Shown here piece by piece: positions 54,301 to 64,000 of a stretch of 64,000 nucleotides of DNA. A model generated the notes under the pieces. The model ran no database searches. It was not told the DNA's origin and saw only the letters and a list, made by a program, of their open reading frames with translations. How positions within the stretch are numbered: position 1 is the stretch's first letter; each line of letters starts with the position of its first letter. Made by a program: the position numbers and the translations under genes. The DNA is from Sarcocystis neurona (Eukaryota; Apicomplexa; Conoidasida; Eucoccidiorida; Sarcocystidae): contig KL647289.1 in NCBI GenBank assembly GCA_000727475.1, positions 8,668,154 through 8,732,153 on the forward strand, given 5' to 3'.

Positions 54301-57300
54301 GAGGCTGAGCTGCTCCTCTTCGCACAGCAGCAGCAGCAACAGCAGCAGCGACACGGGCAGCCGAAGGAGGCGCAGCAGCGGCAGCAGCAGGAGGACTCGC
54401 AACAAGAAGGGCATGGGCAGAAGGAGCGAGAGAAGAAGCAGCAGGCGCCTGACACAGAAGTCCAACAACAGCCGAGAGATTGTCTGCTGCAGCAGCTGAA
54501 GCAGGATGCAGAAGTGACTCAATCGCCGGGGGGACCTGTTTCTCGAACGCGTGGGCTGCTGCTGCGGCTCGTGTCGTATCGTCCAGTGCGCCTCCTGGAG
54601 AGCCACAGAGCAACAGCAGAAGCAACAGCTGGAGCATGTCCGGTTCGAGAGGACTTGTGGCAGCACGAGCAACTACAGACACGGCTGCGGCAAACGCGCA
54701 GTTTTCCACAGAAAGAATCGGTTTTCCAGCGGCAGCAGCAGCTGAGTCAGCAACAAGGAAGCAAAGCAGCACCAGGAGGAGGAGTGGCATGTTTCCTGCA
54801 GCAGCCGAAGCAGGACGCGCTACGGAACGCTCTCGGGCGATCCACAGCTGCGGCAGCGGGTGCAGGAAGAGAGCAGCAGCAGTGCAGGGAAAGAGGACGC
54901 AGGAGGAACAGCGGCAGCAGAAGTTCTCCTTCTTCAGTAGCAGGAGCAACGGGAATGCCTGACGGGTCACACAAGCGGCGTCTCTCCCTCTTTGACCGGA
55001 GCAGAGGAGAAGAGGAAGAGGAAGCGGCAACACCCCGCAGGCGCAGAATCAGCAACAGTCCGTTCCTCACCAGATGCAGCAGCAGCAAGTTCCGGCGCAG
55101 CAGCAACAGCTGCAAGAGCCGCAGCAGCACCGCCTCAGACAGCTGCAGCTCCAAGAGCAGCGGCAGCAGCTCCGCAAACAGCAGCAGTTTCAGCAACAAC
55201 AACAGACTATCCAGCCGCAGTCGCAGCAGACGCAATGTGCTGGTGTGCCAGGACAACAGCAGACGTGACAGGGGAGAAGAAAAAGGCGGTGCAGTAACGT
55301 GCGTGAGGATGAGGGGGAGCAGCAGCAGCAGTTGCCTCGTGCTGCCGATTATTCTCTACGCGCGTCGTTGTCACGTGCTGCTGCGGGGGAAGCAGCCGCA
55401 GCGAATTGCAAAACCGGTGGGCAGCCGAGTGGCAGAGCCTGCAGCCGCACAAGCCCTTCTGGTAGCAAAAGAAGCAGCAGGAGCCGAGGGAGGGGAAGTG
55501 TTAGCAGCAGGGGCTGCTGCACCGACACCAGGGACTGCAGCAATGACAATACCAACAGCAGCAGCAATCGCAGCAGCAGCAAAGGGATTTACAGCAGCAG
55601 GGACGTCTGGCCCAGGAGAAGCAGCAGTGGAGGGCGGGAAACCGACAGCAGCAGCAGCGACGGAGGGCGAAGGACCGACAGCAGCAGGACTTTTTGACAT
55701 GCCACCAACAGCGGCCCCAGCTGCTGCCGATGCCGCCGCTGTGTCACGATCGGCAGTCAACTGTAGCAACAGCAGCAGCACCTCGTGGAGAAATCTTGTC
55801 GCCCAGAAAAACAGCAGACAGGAGGGGCCAGTGGACGAGCTGCTGCACCGACAAGAGCAGCAACAGAAGAAAACTGCGCAGCACCAGGACGACCCCGTAG
55901 CGGGCCGGCAGCCGCAGCAACCGCCACGGGTCACAGGGCTGCAGCCGCAGCAGCAAGTAACAGGGCACCAGCTTCTGGTGGAGAGACAGCAGCAGGACGA
56001 AGAGAAAAAAGAGGTGCTTGAGCAGCAGCAGGAGCAGCAGATTCGCGAGATGTACGTGCAAGGGCAACAACAGCAGCAGACGCAGGAGGAGAAGAAGAAA
56101 GGAAGAGACACGAAGCTGCTTTGGCTCGAGGAGAAGCAGCAGCCGCAGCAGCGACGGGCAACGTTCGTAGGCAGGGGCGAAGCTCTCGCTGCTGCTGGTG
56201 GCGATCAGTCGCGCTCACAGGTGCCGCCCTGTGCTCCAGCAGGGCAAAGTGTGGGAGAGCATACCAGCAGCAGAAGCAGCACCAGCGGGACGGAGAGAAG
56301 CAACAGAGATAATTGGTGTACCACTGGCATCGGCAATAGCAGCAGCAGCAATGTGGCTGGCAGAAGAGACGTCTTGTGGCGCATTAGTCAGGCGTACGCT
56401 ATGAGGGGGAAAACAGACGCAAGAAGGGCAGCAGCAATGGCAGGAGGAGTGGTTTCAGAGGCAGTAGGAAGCAGAGCAGCAGCTACAGCAGGGGCGACAT
56501 GTAAAACAGGGGCAGCAGCAACAGCCACACCATGCAGAGCAAGGGGAAGTTCTGCAAGAGAGACAGCAGGAGCCACCGGGGCACGTGAAGAGCTCGCGCC
56601 AGGAGTGGGGGGAGTGGATGCAAGACCGGCGGACAGAGCAGCTGCAGCAGAGGCCGTCCCAACAGCGGGGGCCACTACGGCAGATGTTACAGCAGCAGCG
56701 AGCGACTCAGCTAGCGGACGCGCAGCCACACCAGAGGAAGCAGCAGCAACTAGGTCCACAGCAGCGGCAGCAGGCGGCTTAACAGCAGCAGCAGAAGCCG
56801 ACAGGCCAGCAGCAGAAGGCACAACAGCAGCAGCAACAACAGGAAGAGCAGCAGCAGCAGATGTGTCGGTAGAAGGGCACATTGCAGCGGGGGCAGCAGC
56901 AGCAGTTGCAACAGCAGCAGACTCAAATCCAGAGGCAGCAGCAGCAGCAGTAGATGGTGGAACGGCGGTTGTTGACGAAGAAAGGAAGAAGGCTGCTTTC
57001 TCTTTTGTAGCTGCATGCGCGTGGTCTGCGCGATGGAGAGAGCAGCAGGCAGCAGAGAATGTCTGTCGCACGCCAGCAAGAGGAAGCAGGGGCGATTGCA
57101 GCAGCAGCAGGAGCCTTGACAGCAGCAGAAGAGGCAACGCAAATGACAGTGGCAGCAAGTGGAGGGAGACAAAGCATCAGGCACGCGGCAGCCGCACCAG
57201 CAGCAGCAGAAGCAGCTACAGGAACAGCAGCAGCGGACCTGACGCCAGCAGCTTGGGCAGCAGGAAGAAGTGCAGCAGCATGCAGAGAGAAAGGATCTGT

Positions 57301-59463
57301 AGCAGCGTGAGCAGCAGCGAGAGACGACGAAGCAACTGCAGCCGTGGCAGGGGATGCTACAGCGCCAGCAACATTTGTGACAGCAGCAGCATCCATAGAA
57401 GCAGCAGCATCCGCAGCAGCATCGGAGCCGGCAGGAGAAGTACCAGCCGAAGCAGGAGCCCCAACTACTGCGGCACGCAGACATGGGACAGAAGAGGCGG
57501 CAACAGCAGCAGTGACACCAAGATATTCAATCTGTGTAAGAACAGGCCCTGGAGTTATCGTCGCGGCAGCAGCAGATGCGCAACAAGCATAAATGTGTAC
57601 GAGCAAAGCCGCAGCAGCTGCTGCAGTAGGAGAGACTGCCTCAGCAGCTGCAGCAGCAGCACAGGAGAACATTGCTGCAGCAGCAGCAGCAACAGAGGAG
57701 AGCAGTGCTACGGCAGCAGTAGAGGAGGAGGAGAGCGCTGCAGCGGCAAAGGAGGAGGGGGACAGCACGGCAGCAGCGGAGGAGGAGGGGGAGATCACTG
57801 CAGCAGCAGCAGAGGAGGAGGAGGCGGAGGAGGGGGAGGAGGACGAGGAGAGCACAGCAGCAGCGGCAGCCACTGCAGGAGGCGGCGAGAAGGCTGCAGC
57901 AGGAGGCGGTGCAGCAACCCGCAGCAGAGCAGGAGCCCGAGCACAGACGGCAGCGCCGTAGAAAGAAGCAGCAGCGGCGGCAGCGGCAGCGCCTTGTCGT
58001 CCAGCAGCAGCAGCAGCAGCGAGCCGTTCTGCGGCCGGAACAGCGCTATTGAGAGGACCAGTGGCAGCAACGAAACGAACAGCAGCAGCAGCGGGTGCAC
58101 CCGTATAGCTTGCAATGGGGAACGCAGCATATCCAACCTCCCCGTGCGGAACAGTAGGAGCAGCAGCTACAACGTCGACTGCGGAAGTACAAGAGCCTGC
58201 AGCAGCAGCCGCAACAGCAGCGCCGGCAGCACGGGCAGCAGCAGCGACCGACGGAGCGAGAGCGAAAGCAGCAGAAGCAAATCTTTCCCGGGAAACAGTA
58301 CGTTCTGTCGCATCCGTGCGTGCGCCGGGAGGGCCGTGGACACCGCCGGCAGCAGCAGAAGCAACAGCAGCAGAGGCACGGGCAGTAACGCCAGGGCGGC
58401 AGATAGGAGCAGACGTGAGGGAAGGGACACGAGTGGCAGTTTGCTGCGCTGCTCGGCCCTGGAGCTCCGGCAGCAGCATTTACAGCGGCCTGGGACGGGC
58501 CAGCAGCAGCGGGGGATCGGGCGGTACTTCAGCAGCAGAGAGACGCGACAGCAGCTGCCTGGGGACTGCTGCGCGCAGTGTGAAGCGTTCTACGCGGTGC
58601 TGCAGCCACAGCAGGAGCCGCAGCAGACAGTTGGTCGCTGCTCCTCCTCTGCAGCAGGTCGGCCTTTTGTGGAGAGTGACGGTATCCAGCAGCGCCCGTC
58701 TCCTGACGCAACACTGTCTTTGCATGCGGCGATGGCGTCTGCGGCTGTGCGTTCTCGCCGCGGCAGCAGCTGCAGCAGCAGCTGCGCGAATTTCCCTGAC
58801 GAAACCAGCTGCCGGGACCGCACGCGTTGCCGTCCGGCGCAGCAGGGCTGCAGCAGTGAGCAGCAGGTTCACGGGAAACAACTTCAGCAGCAGCCGCAAG
58901 CTCGAGAGGAGCAGCAACGGCACTGTCGCTGGCAGCAGCGAGGGCAGGTCCAGCACAGCAACCCACGTCAAGAGGAGGAAGAGGAGAAGAGGCAACAGCA
59001 GCAGGAGGTAGGGCAGCTTTGGAAACAGGAGCAGCAGCGGGCGCATAGGCAGCAGCAGGAAGGGCAGGAGAACCGGACGTGGCCCGCGCAGCAGCAGCAG
59101 CCTCGTGGCAGCGTGGGGGGAGAGCACCCGCAGCGGCAGTGCAGCAGAGTGCAGCACGCAGAAAAGGACGCAGAGCAGTCACAGCGAGGAGTCAGTAGAC
59201 GGCTGCTGCTGCATGCGTCCAAGCATCGCCTCGCGCCCCGCTGCCTTACTCCTCGAAGGTACTGGGATTTCAGCTACTTTCCTAGTCCTCGTCAAGAAAC
59301 TGCTTTTGCGGGAAGAGGAGCAGGAAGAAGCAAGCGCAGGCGCAGCAGCAGCAGTAGTCTCGGCAGAAGCAGCGGCCAGAGCAGGAGCAGCGGCACCAGC
59401 GGCAGCAGCAGTGGCAGCAGCAGCAGCAGCAGCGGCACCAGCAGCACCCCGTCGTCGCAGTAG
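51370..59463 (+). CDS. giant low-complexity open frame (2697 codons), unknown function
   Basis: One frame is open for 8.1 kb to a TAG at 59461, while the other five frames over the same interval are interrupted several times. The first ATG is at 51370. The sequence alternates between Ala-rich parts (near 51490-51800 and 56400-57060), Gln/Glu/Arg parts that look like coiled coil (ERHLLLLLRRMQRELSELRR near 51850; Gln/Glu-rich at 52270-52640, 54300-54470, 55850-56130 and 58860-59180) and Ser/Arg parts (53400-53800, 57100-58480, 59320-59460). No domain is recognised. Against it: much of the reading follows drifting CAG phases, and an Ala/Glu frame at 57593-57961 and long Ala-rich minus frames compete. 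It may be a real repeat-rich protein, several exons of one, or non-coding repeat. Confidence 0.4.
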   Translation: MRCGGSCSSNCCCGCSTWRIYGSTTCRGTSIQEAACGRRRRAAAEEAAAAKKKLAAEAAAARTPAADAPGERKDGGEAAGTAAGRTEGRATVATDEALAAAGGRVAIGAASAGGAPAASAEAAAAASAAPAYAGPVVQEASCAAAAVGVGTSQQPREKEERHLLLLLRRMQRELSELRRQQQRQQHQLLLQQHRQRRLLLLLRSGRWCCCSHDEGGAAGGAAPPAPASATAAAALAVLLQQKQQHLQRRHVPTPRQLQQQQHLRQRRVEQHGQQRRSKERQQQQGQQRDGERQHQEHLLPRHSQEEQHRGGQQEVPQGQQQQPQQPQQPQDNHQQQECHPPQEQQPEQRGEQQSKEAEEEQAEEQHGQKDEKRCQQRQTQQNKQQQALLHRERQHEQFDEQPQRQEAGQKQQQQKHACWAEGEDEEQQQEWAAAALEEAIWDALRRGTPPLRTRVLQAARLCTAAAAEITAAAGTSAGAGTSAATGAFEGCVAATVSAAASTAVAGSAKTFSLSAEGAPDRNCIPLQQQQQQAEVARCSGSNSSSSCSHSSCSHSSSNSGTAVDMPALEGFTCEEERERDTDESAAGKQLSGCWVLLLLVRVEQLLGARLSDRSSGSSNKNCVGGSGGSERFCCSSCCTLNVNLQNSSSSREVCCSRSRCCGNRGERSGDSQHVSVRSPRRNTSSADTRRISSSSRSSKSSGGSSTHLGSSSSSRVFSRSLQSEGNGSSREYDCKSSVNSSRMHRSSSSRRSRKHLDSSSVQDSTGTCEGKSHNTEGSSSESPGDQQRHSSRCEKGGGERSSSSRSHVQRRSGSSGTWCSRILRVQVQQQQQQGAAQFARERCLQQQGCDTSQQRQESDERQRGQQQQQLRGAESCEEECVQWGEGEEAAKQKQQQRREEVGVRRAKGEREVWFLEQHQQDENHRTQPAARGDAARRCEPRAAAGAGTFAAAGADRRKAAVLLRCVVPAEVARRSGLEAELLLFAQQQQQQQQRHGQPKEAQQRQQQEDSQQEGHGQKEREKKQQAPDTEVQQQPRDCLLQQLKQDAEVTQSPGGPVSRTRGLLLRLVSYRPVRLLESHRATAEATAGACPVREDLWQHEQLQTRLRQTRSFPQKESVFQRQQQLSQQQGSKAAPGGGVACFLQQPKQDALRNALGRSTAAAAGAGREQQQCRERGRRRNSGSRSSPSSVAGATGMPDGSHKRRLSLFDRSRGEEEEEAATPRRRRISNSPFLTRCSSSKFRRSSNSCKSRSSTASDSCSSKSSGSSSANSSSFSNNNRLSSRSRSRRNVLVCQDNSRRDRGEEKGGAVTCVRMRGSSSSSCLVLPIILYARRCHVLLRGKQPQRIAKPVGSRVAEPAAAQALLVAKEAAGAEGGEVLAAGAAAPTPGTAAMTIPTAAAIAAAAKGFTAAGTSGPGEAAVEGGKPTAAAATEGEGPTAAGLFDMPPTAAPAAADAAAVSRSAVNCSNSSSTSWRNLVAQKNSRQEGPVDELLHRQEQQQKKTAQHQDDPVAGRQPQQPPRVTGLQPQQQVTGHQLLVERQQQDEEKKEVLEQQQEQQIREMYVQGQQQQQTQEEKKKGRDTKLLWLEEKQQPQQRRATFVGRGEALAAAGGDQSRSQVPPCAPAGQSVGEHTSSRSSTSGTERSNRDNWCTTGIGNSSSSNVAGRRDVLWRISQAYAMRGKTDARRAAAMAGGVVSEAVGSRAAATAGATCKTGAAATATPCRARGSSARETAGATGAREELAPGVGGVDARPADRAAAAEAVPTAGATTADVTAAASDSASGRAATPEEAAATRSTAAAAGGLTAAAEADRPAAEGTTAAATTGRAAAADVSVEGHIAAGAAAAVATAADSNPEAAAAAVDGGTAVVDEERKKAAFSFVAACAWSARWREQQAAENVCRTPARGSRGDCSSSRSLDSSRRGNANDSGSKWRETKHQARGSRTSSSRSSYRNSSSGPDASSLGSRKKCSSMQRERICSSVSSSERRRSNCSRGRGCYSASNICDSSSIHRSSSIRSSIGAGRRSTSRSRSPNYCGTQTWDRRGGNSSSDTKIFNLCKNRPWSYRRGSSRCATSINVYEQSRSSCCSRRDCLSSCSSSTGEHCCSSSSNRGEQCYGSSRGGGERCSGKGGGGQHGSSGGGGGDHCSSSRGGGGGGGGGGRGEHSSSGSHCRRRREGCSRRRCSNPQQSRSPSTDGSAVERSSSGGSGSALSSSSSSSSEPFCGRNSAIERTSGSNETNSSSSGCTRIACNGERSISNLPVRNSRSSSYNVDCGSTRACSSSRNSSAGSTGSSSDRRSESESSRSKSFPGNSTFCRIRACAGRAVDTAGSSRSNSSRGTGSNARAADRSRREGRDTSGSLLRCSALELRQQHLQRPGTGQQQRGIGRYFSSRETRQQLPGDCCAQCEAFYAVLQPQQEPQQTVGRCSSSAAGRPFVESDGIQQRPSPDATLSLHAAMASAAVRSRRGSSCSSSCANFPDETSCRDRTRCRPAQQGCSSEQQVHGKQLQQQPQAREEQQRHCRWQQRGQVQHSNPRQEEEEEKRQQQQEVGQLWKQEQQRAHRQQQEGQENRTWPAQQQQPRGSVGGEHPQRQCSRVQHAEKDAEQSQRGVSRRLLLHASKHRLAPRCLTPRRYWDFSYFPSPRQETAFAGRGAGRSKRRRSSSSSLGRSSGQSRSSGTSGSSSGSSSSSSGTSSTPSSQ

Positions 59464-62400
59464 ACAAACGGAGAAGCTGGGTCATGCGCGGCCCCAAGAA
59501 GAAGCGTAGGAGCATGTGAAGAACGAGAAAGAGGATTGCCCCCCAGGACCGAAGAAATGAACAAAGGAGTGACGGTGGAGAGCAGAAAGAGAGGGAAGAG
59601 AAAGATGAAGACGAGGGAGAGCCTGAATGTTAAGTGGATCTGCTTTCCCCGTGGACTGCAGCCTTCTTGTCTTTCTACCTGCCCTGCACGTTGTGGGAGA
59701 CAAAGTCTTGCGCAACTTATTCCTGCAGTTACTGCGTCTACACACATTCGCAGACATACATATATGTGTTGAGGGACCTACGGCGGGAGGGCGCAACATT
59801 CTGAACTGCGTGTGTCTTGCACTGCGTACATTCAGTCACAAACATATATACATATATTGAGGGACATACGGCGGGAGAAAGAGTTATTTGAACGTACGTA
59901 TATGTTGTATGATTTGTGTACTTATGCGTGTTTGCCAATGCGGGAACATATTTGTGCAGAGTTGTTCGCCAATCCTATTATTTATACTTACTACTTATGT
60001 GTATGTATGTGTGTCTGTGTGTGTGCGAACGTATATAAACATACATGTATTGATATGTGTACACCTCGATCAGTACACTTTTACGTGTATCAAAGTATCT
60101 CTACCCTTACGTTTATTGATGCTGCTCAGTCAGTCTATTTACATATATATATGTATATATGTCTATTGGTGTTTGTTGATGTTAATTAACTAATGTGCTT
60201 CCACGTTTATTTGTTCTGATGCGTCTGCGCGTTCCCTTTGCAGCCCGTCGCTTTGTTTGACGTTGGTTGGTGTGTTGGCGGCGCTGCCCCGTGCTGCGGC
60301 TCGCGGGGGTGCGCAGTTGTTCTGCAGCCCGCCGCCTGAGCACGTACGCAGAAGAATGACGTGTGCGGACAGCGTCCGTACGTGAAGTCGTGCGGTGTCC
60401 ACATGCGTGGATTTGCACGTTTTTGTGTGCAAACAATCTGGTCGTCGGTCTCTGTTGGGGGGGTGTGTGTCTGCGTCTGCAGCTCAACACGTTTGTACTT
60501 GCACACACTCACACAGAGCCCCACAAGTTGGTGTATAGGTAAGTCAACATGCACTGCCTTATACTTGCGTGTGTAAGACTTTCTCTCTTCTACGCATACA
60601 CACACAAAAAAGCAGGCATACACATATATGGAGACGTGCGTTGGTCTTGGCGCTTGTGTGGGAGTCCACACACGGATACGTGCACGTCCACGTGGACGCA
60701 GAACCTTAGTACAGAAACAAACACGCGCGCACATGCCCGGATTCGCCGATAGGTTTTTCCCTTCCCCCTTGGAACTCTCGGAGAATCTACTTCTTTGTCG
60801 ACGTGCTGCAACGTCACTACTTCGGTGCGCGTTTGCACGCGTTTCCATCGCTACCCCCACACACGCACGCAGCGACAGACGCACATGCCCACGGACGGGT
60901 CGTGCGCAGGGCAGTTGCAACACGTGATGGTTCGTGCCCCCTTCTTTCTCTCTTGTCGAATGAAAACGGGACTGCCGCAGCAAAAGCAAGGGTCTGGGCG
61001 CCTTCTGCGTCCCCGCTGCGCTGCTGTCGACGCGCGGCGTGAGCACACCAGCGCTCCTCGCCTTCGCAGAAGGCCGAAAAAACGTGTCTACTGCGGAGGG
61101 CCGAGGAGGGAGGCCGCAACAACTTTTAAGAGACACACGCTGTGCAACAACAGCAGCACGTCTCAGCAGCAGCGAGAGCTTCTGCTCCACCCCTTCCTCC
61201 CCTTTTCTCCCACCTTCCGCTCTCAGAAATTTATCCACCCGTCTGTCTTCCAGTGGGACCCACGCATTCCCGCGGTGGTCCCTCTATTCGCGCGTGCATA
61301 CACAGCTACCAAAGAAGGGCGCGCTAGTTCCTGTGTGTCTTTCAGTCGGAGCACATGCACTTCTGTGATGCTCTCTCTATTCGCGTGTCTGCACACATAT
61401 ACAAAAGAAGGGCGCAAAAGCTTCTATACATTCCTGCTCAACAGTCGTAACCTTGGAGGCATGGAAATCTGAGTGAGGTAGGAATTTGGATAAACAGGGG
61501 CCCAGCACTACGTAGACCGCGTGCTCTCTGTCTCTTCCTGCTTTTTTTATCGACGCACATGTGTACGTGCACAGATGCGTAGAGATACATTTGCGTACAC
61601 ATGTGCACCTCACACGTACGTGCATACAGTTTAAAAATCTCCACTTCCCGAAAGAGATTACTTTGCAGCAGCAAAGTACCGGTAGAGATGCGCACACGGC
61701 TGAAGCTGCACTGCGCAACGTGTCCGCTAAGCAAAACGCGTAAATAAGGGAAAAAGACTTAGACGAATTTCTACGCACCACCACATTTGTATGTGTGTGA
61801 ATGTATATACTACCTACGCACCAACAGATAAGAGCACGCGTAGGAGCTCACACTACTGTGCGTACATTTTGTACACGTACACATATGTGTGTATATATAT
61901 ATATGTGTAGATATGTATATGGACAGATAGAGAATGAAGAAATAGAAGAGACAAACGTACATCTAGTCGCGTGTGTGGACGTGTGGTTTCATCCGTAGAG
62001 AAGACGGGATAAATATTCAGCGGCGGGATCTGTAAAATATGTGCGTATAGATAGATTGATACAGGTAGACAGAGATAGGTAGATAGATACGCAGGGAGCC
62101 GCTCCCTGGTTAGTCGTATGCATGATGCTGTGCAGCTTACGTACCCGTACATCCAGACGCACGCAGTGAACTCGGCTGAGCACTGCTGTTTTTGTATGGT
62201 AGGTGCCTGCTTCTATTTTTCAATGTAGACATACACTGAAACATTCGTAACAAAGATGTCGTCTCTGCAGGCATATATATATATATATATATACATATAT
62301 GCAGGGCAATGGAGTGCGGCCAGCTACATAACGCATGCGCGCGGGCGATGGATGATGCTGTTGCCGCAGTGGCACCTGTCTGCGCCCACCACTCCACCGG

Positions 62401-62606
62401 GCGCTCTCGCAGATGACGTCGCTGCTGCTGGCGTTCCTGCTGCTACCACCAAATATGTTGCTCGTGCCTCGCAAGCGCCGTCTCTTCTCCATCGTGACCG
62501 TCTCCGTCTCTGCTGCAGCAACCGCTTTCGGAACCACCGCAGCAACTACTTTCGCCACACAAGCAACACGAGCGGTATCTCACCACTAACATTAGTTTTC
62601 TCCTAG
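59464..62606. other. intergenic region
   Basis: The segment from 59740 to 60180 is AT-rich with TA/TG microsatellites. From 60200 to 61450 the DNA is GC-rich and single copy. A minus frame of 343 codons (60207-61238) and a plus frame of 225 codons (60795-61472) overlap there, both without a convincing start (GTG and a late ATG) or domain. A TA tract lies at 62270-62300. A minus ATG at 62492 opens about 55 codons with MEKRRRLRG before a donor-like site, and the plus strand is open over the same bases. I leave this unassigned. Confidence 0.4.
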
Positions 62607-62980
62607 CAGCAGCCGCTCTAGCAGCAGCAGCAGCGGTTTCAGCGGCGCCACGCTGGGCAGTAAAAGCGGTTCTGCCATACGAACAGCGGCAGCACGAGAT
62701 CCAGCAGGGACAACAGCACCAACGGCATCGTAGCGACAGTGTCACTGGTAATAGCATGTCTTCTAAGGAAAATGTAAGGGGCAGCAGAGCGGTACTGCCA
62801 AGAGCAGGAGATCTGAAGACAGCGGCAAGAACAGTTGCTTTAACAAACCAACGAAAGCAGTTTGCGCCGTCTCAGCAGCACTTGTTGCGATGTTTCTTCA
62901 AATCTGGTACTGAAGAATCTACAGAACTTTGCAGTTTCACACATTATACGCTATACCGTCTACGCACGTTCTACGCATGA
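62607..62980 (+). CDS. probable terminal exon of an unidentified gene
   Basis: After a branch-point-like CTAAC and a pyrimidine-rich acceptor (TTTTCTCCTAG), the plus strand reads an Ala-rich start, then ordinary sequence with RWAVKAVLPYEQRQHE, NSMSSKENVRG, LKTAARTVALTNQRKQF and QQHLLRCFFKSGTEEST. It ends with LYRLRTFYA and TGA at 62978-62980. The composition is balanced and differs from the repeats around it. An in-frame ATG at 62756 could alternatively start a 74-residue protein. AATAAA overlaps the stop codon (62980-62985). The upstream exon was not identified, and no family is recognised. Confidence 0.4.
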
Positions 62981-64000
62981 ATAAATTAACGTCTACGTAT
63001 TATATATATATATGTACATGTGTACACTCGAGGGTACACAACCGCACGCCGGAGACCCCTCTGTGCGTACAATCTTCCCCGTTTGCATGTAGACAATTGT
63101 GCATGCCCGTAGCCAAACTAGTTCTGTAGAGAATGCAGGTGGCTTGCGGGTACTTGCTTTGCCGCTCCACCCGCAGCAGCTCAAACTGAGCTCCAGCAGC
63201 AGAAGCTGGCTTACAGCAGCAGCAGCAGATGTTTGAGGCAGTAGTAGCAGCAGCACGAGCTGGCATTGCAAGACGAGCTTAGACAGTTGACGCGGAAGCA
63301 TCACCACTATTGAGACGGAGCCTGCTGCGTTGTTGCTGGCAGTAGCTGCTAGCGATAATATCCAACCGAAGAGGGAGCGAGCAGTACTGGGTGGACAGGG
63401 ATAGAGGGCGTTCCTGCAGCAGAAAGATGTGCTGCAATAATGAAAGATTCTGCGCTGCTGCGCTGCCGCTTCCTGCTGCTGGCTGTTATCAGCTCTGCAA
63501 TCACATTAACGCAAAGCGACATACACAAAAATACATATACACGTATTCACGTGGGGAATACACTGCGCATGCATACGCATGCACATGTACGCGTACATCT
63601 ATATACAACGATACACTCGTCCGCAGCGGTATACGCAAATGCATATATATATATATATATATGTATGTACATGTATGCACGCGTACACACGTATGGACTC
63701 TATAAATGCATATATATGTGTACGCGTGTATGTGTTTGTACGCCTGTCTCGGAAAAAGCCTACCTATCAAGAAAAAGGACGTGAACACACACATACAGAC
63801 ACACGCAGGGATACGCGGCACCAGCAAATGATACGGACCCACGCAGGCGCAGTGGAGGGGAAGAAAACTGCACACGTACGTGCCAAGCGTGCACGTCTGC
63901 GGCGAGCGTCGGAGATCCGTTGATCTTTCGACGAAGGCAGACTCGCGTACCACGAAAAACGGAAAATTTTGCCGGATTTATTCACAGCAGCAGAAACAAA
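62981..64000. other. right-edge region without supported gene
   Basis: A TA tract (63000-63012) is followed by balanced sequence open on the minus strand at 63040-63200 (QFELLRVERQSKYPQ, frame starting at a GTG or late ATG), a short CAG cluster near 63215, and TA/CA microsatellites at 63530-63800, including a pure TA tract at 63643-63662. Nothing is firm enough to call. Confidence 0.4.

Noticed and set aside
51458..59182. Long Ala-rich minus-strand frames (454, 504, 518 codons and others) opposite the giant plus frame
   Set aside because: They change phase repeatedly and mirror Ser codons (AGC) of the plus frame as Ala (GCT). No start or conserved segment was found, although coding on this strand is not excluded.
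60207..61238. 343-codon minus-strand frame
   Set aside because: It begins with GTG, contains His/Thr/Val-rich readings of CA/TG repeats, and shows no domain. A plus frame is open over part of it.
1..64000. Telomere-like AAACCCT arrays, CRISPR arrays, insertion sequences, retroelement genes
   Set aside because: Looked for by eye and not seen. Regular arrays here are trinucleotide-derived or minisatellite, and no transposase or reverse-transcriptase motif was noticed.

Overview
The window looks like draft nuclear sequence from a coccidian apicomplexan, most probably Eimeria. This is inferred from very dense CAG/CTG trinucleotide tracts in coding and non-coding DNA, long homopolymeric Ala/Gln/Ser/Glu runs in the proteins, intron-rich genes, many (TA)n/(CA)n microsatellites and two runs of N. 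There are no bacterial-style operons, and I saw no convincing tRNA, rRNA, CRISPR array or transposon.

Layout. 1-3713: probable intergenic DNA, with a short open frame at the left edge. 3714-4922 (+): a histone-fold protein resembling the DNA polymerase epsilon subunit POLE3/Dpb4, enlarged by low-complexity runs. 4923-10997: microsatellite-rich DNA without a convincing gene. 10998-15164 (+): a 1388-residue Ser/Asn/Gln-rich protein with an N-terminal hydrophobic segment. 16872 to about 17660 (+): a weak multi-exon candidate. 19648-35637 (-): importin alpha, which I resolved into 11 phase-consistent exons (644 aa). Its ten introns make up 88% of the locus and hold most of the repeats. 36513-37484: an assembly gap, followed by a 118-bp tandem repeat. 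39694-45906 (-): several protein-like exon blocks of one or more unidentified genes, interrupted by a 15-bp minisatellite (42670-43195). 48564-49040 (-): a Gln-rich exon candidate. 49040-50060: a CAG-derived array around a second gap. 50407-50949 and 51370-59463 (+): a short candidate and a very long (2697 codon) low-complexity open frame. 62607-62980 (+): a probable terminal exon of an unidentified gene.

The genes do not form an evident pathway. The two recognisable ones are housekeeping: a nuclear-import adaptor and a chromatin/replication histone-fold subunit. The most interesting feature is the relation between trinucleotide repeats and gene structure. In the importin alpha gene, seven of ten splice acceptors follow a CTG-rich tract in the transcript, and several introns carry CAG tracts near the donor end and CTG tracts near the acceptor end, so each could fold on itself. 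Because the DNA is GC- and CAG-rich, many frames on both strands stay open by chance. I kept only frames supported by homology, splice phase, an ATG or exceptional length.
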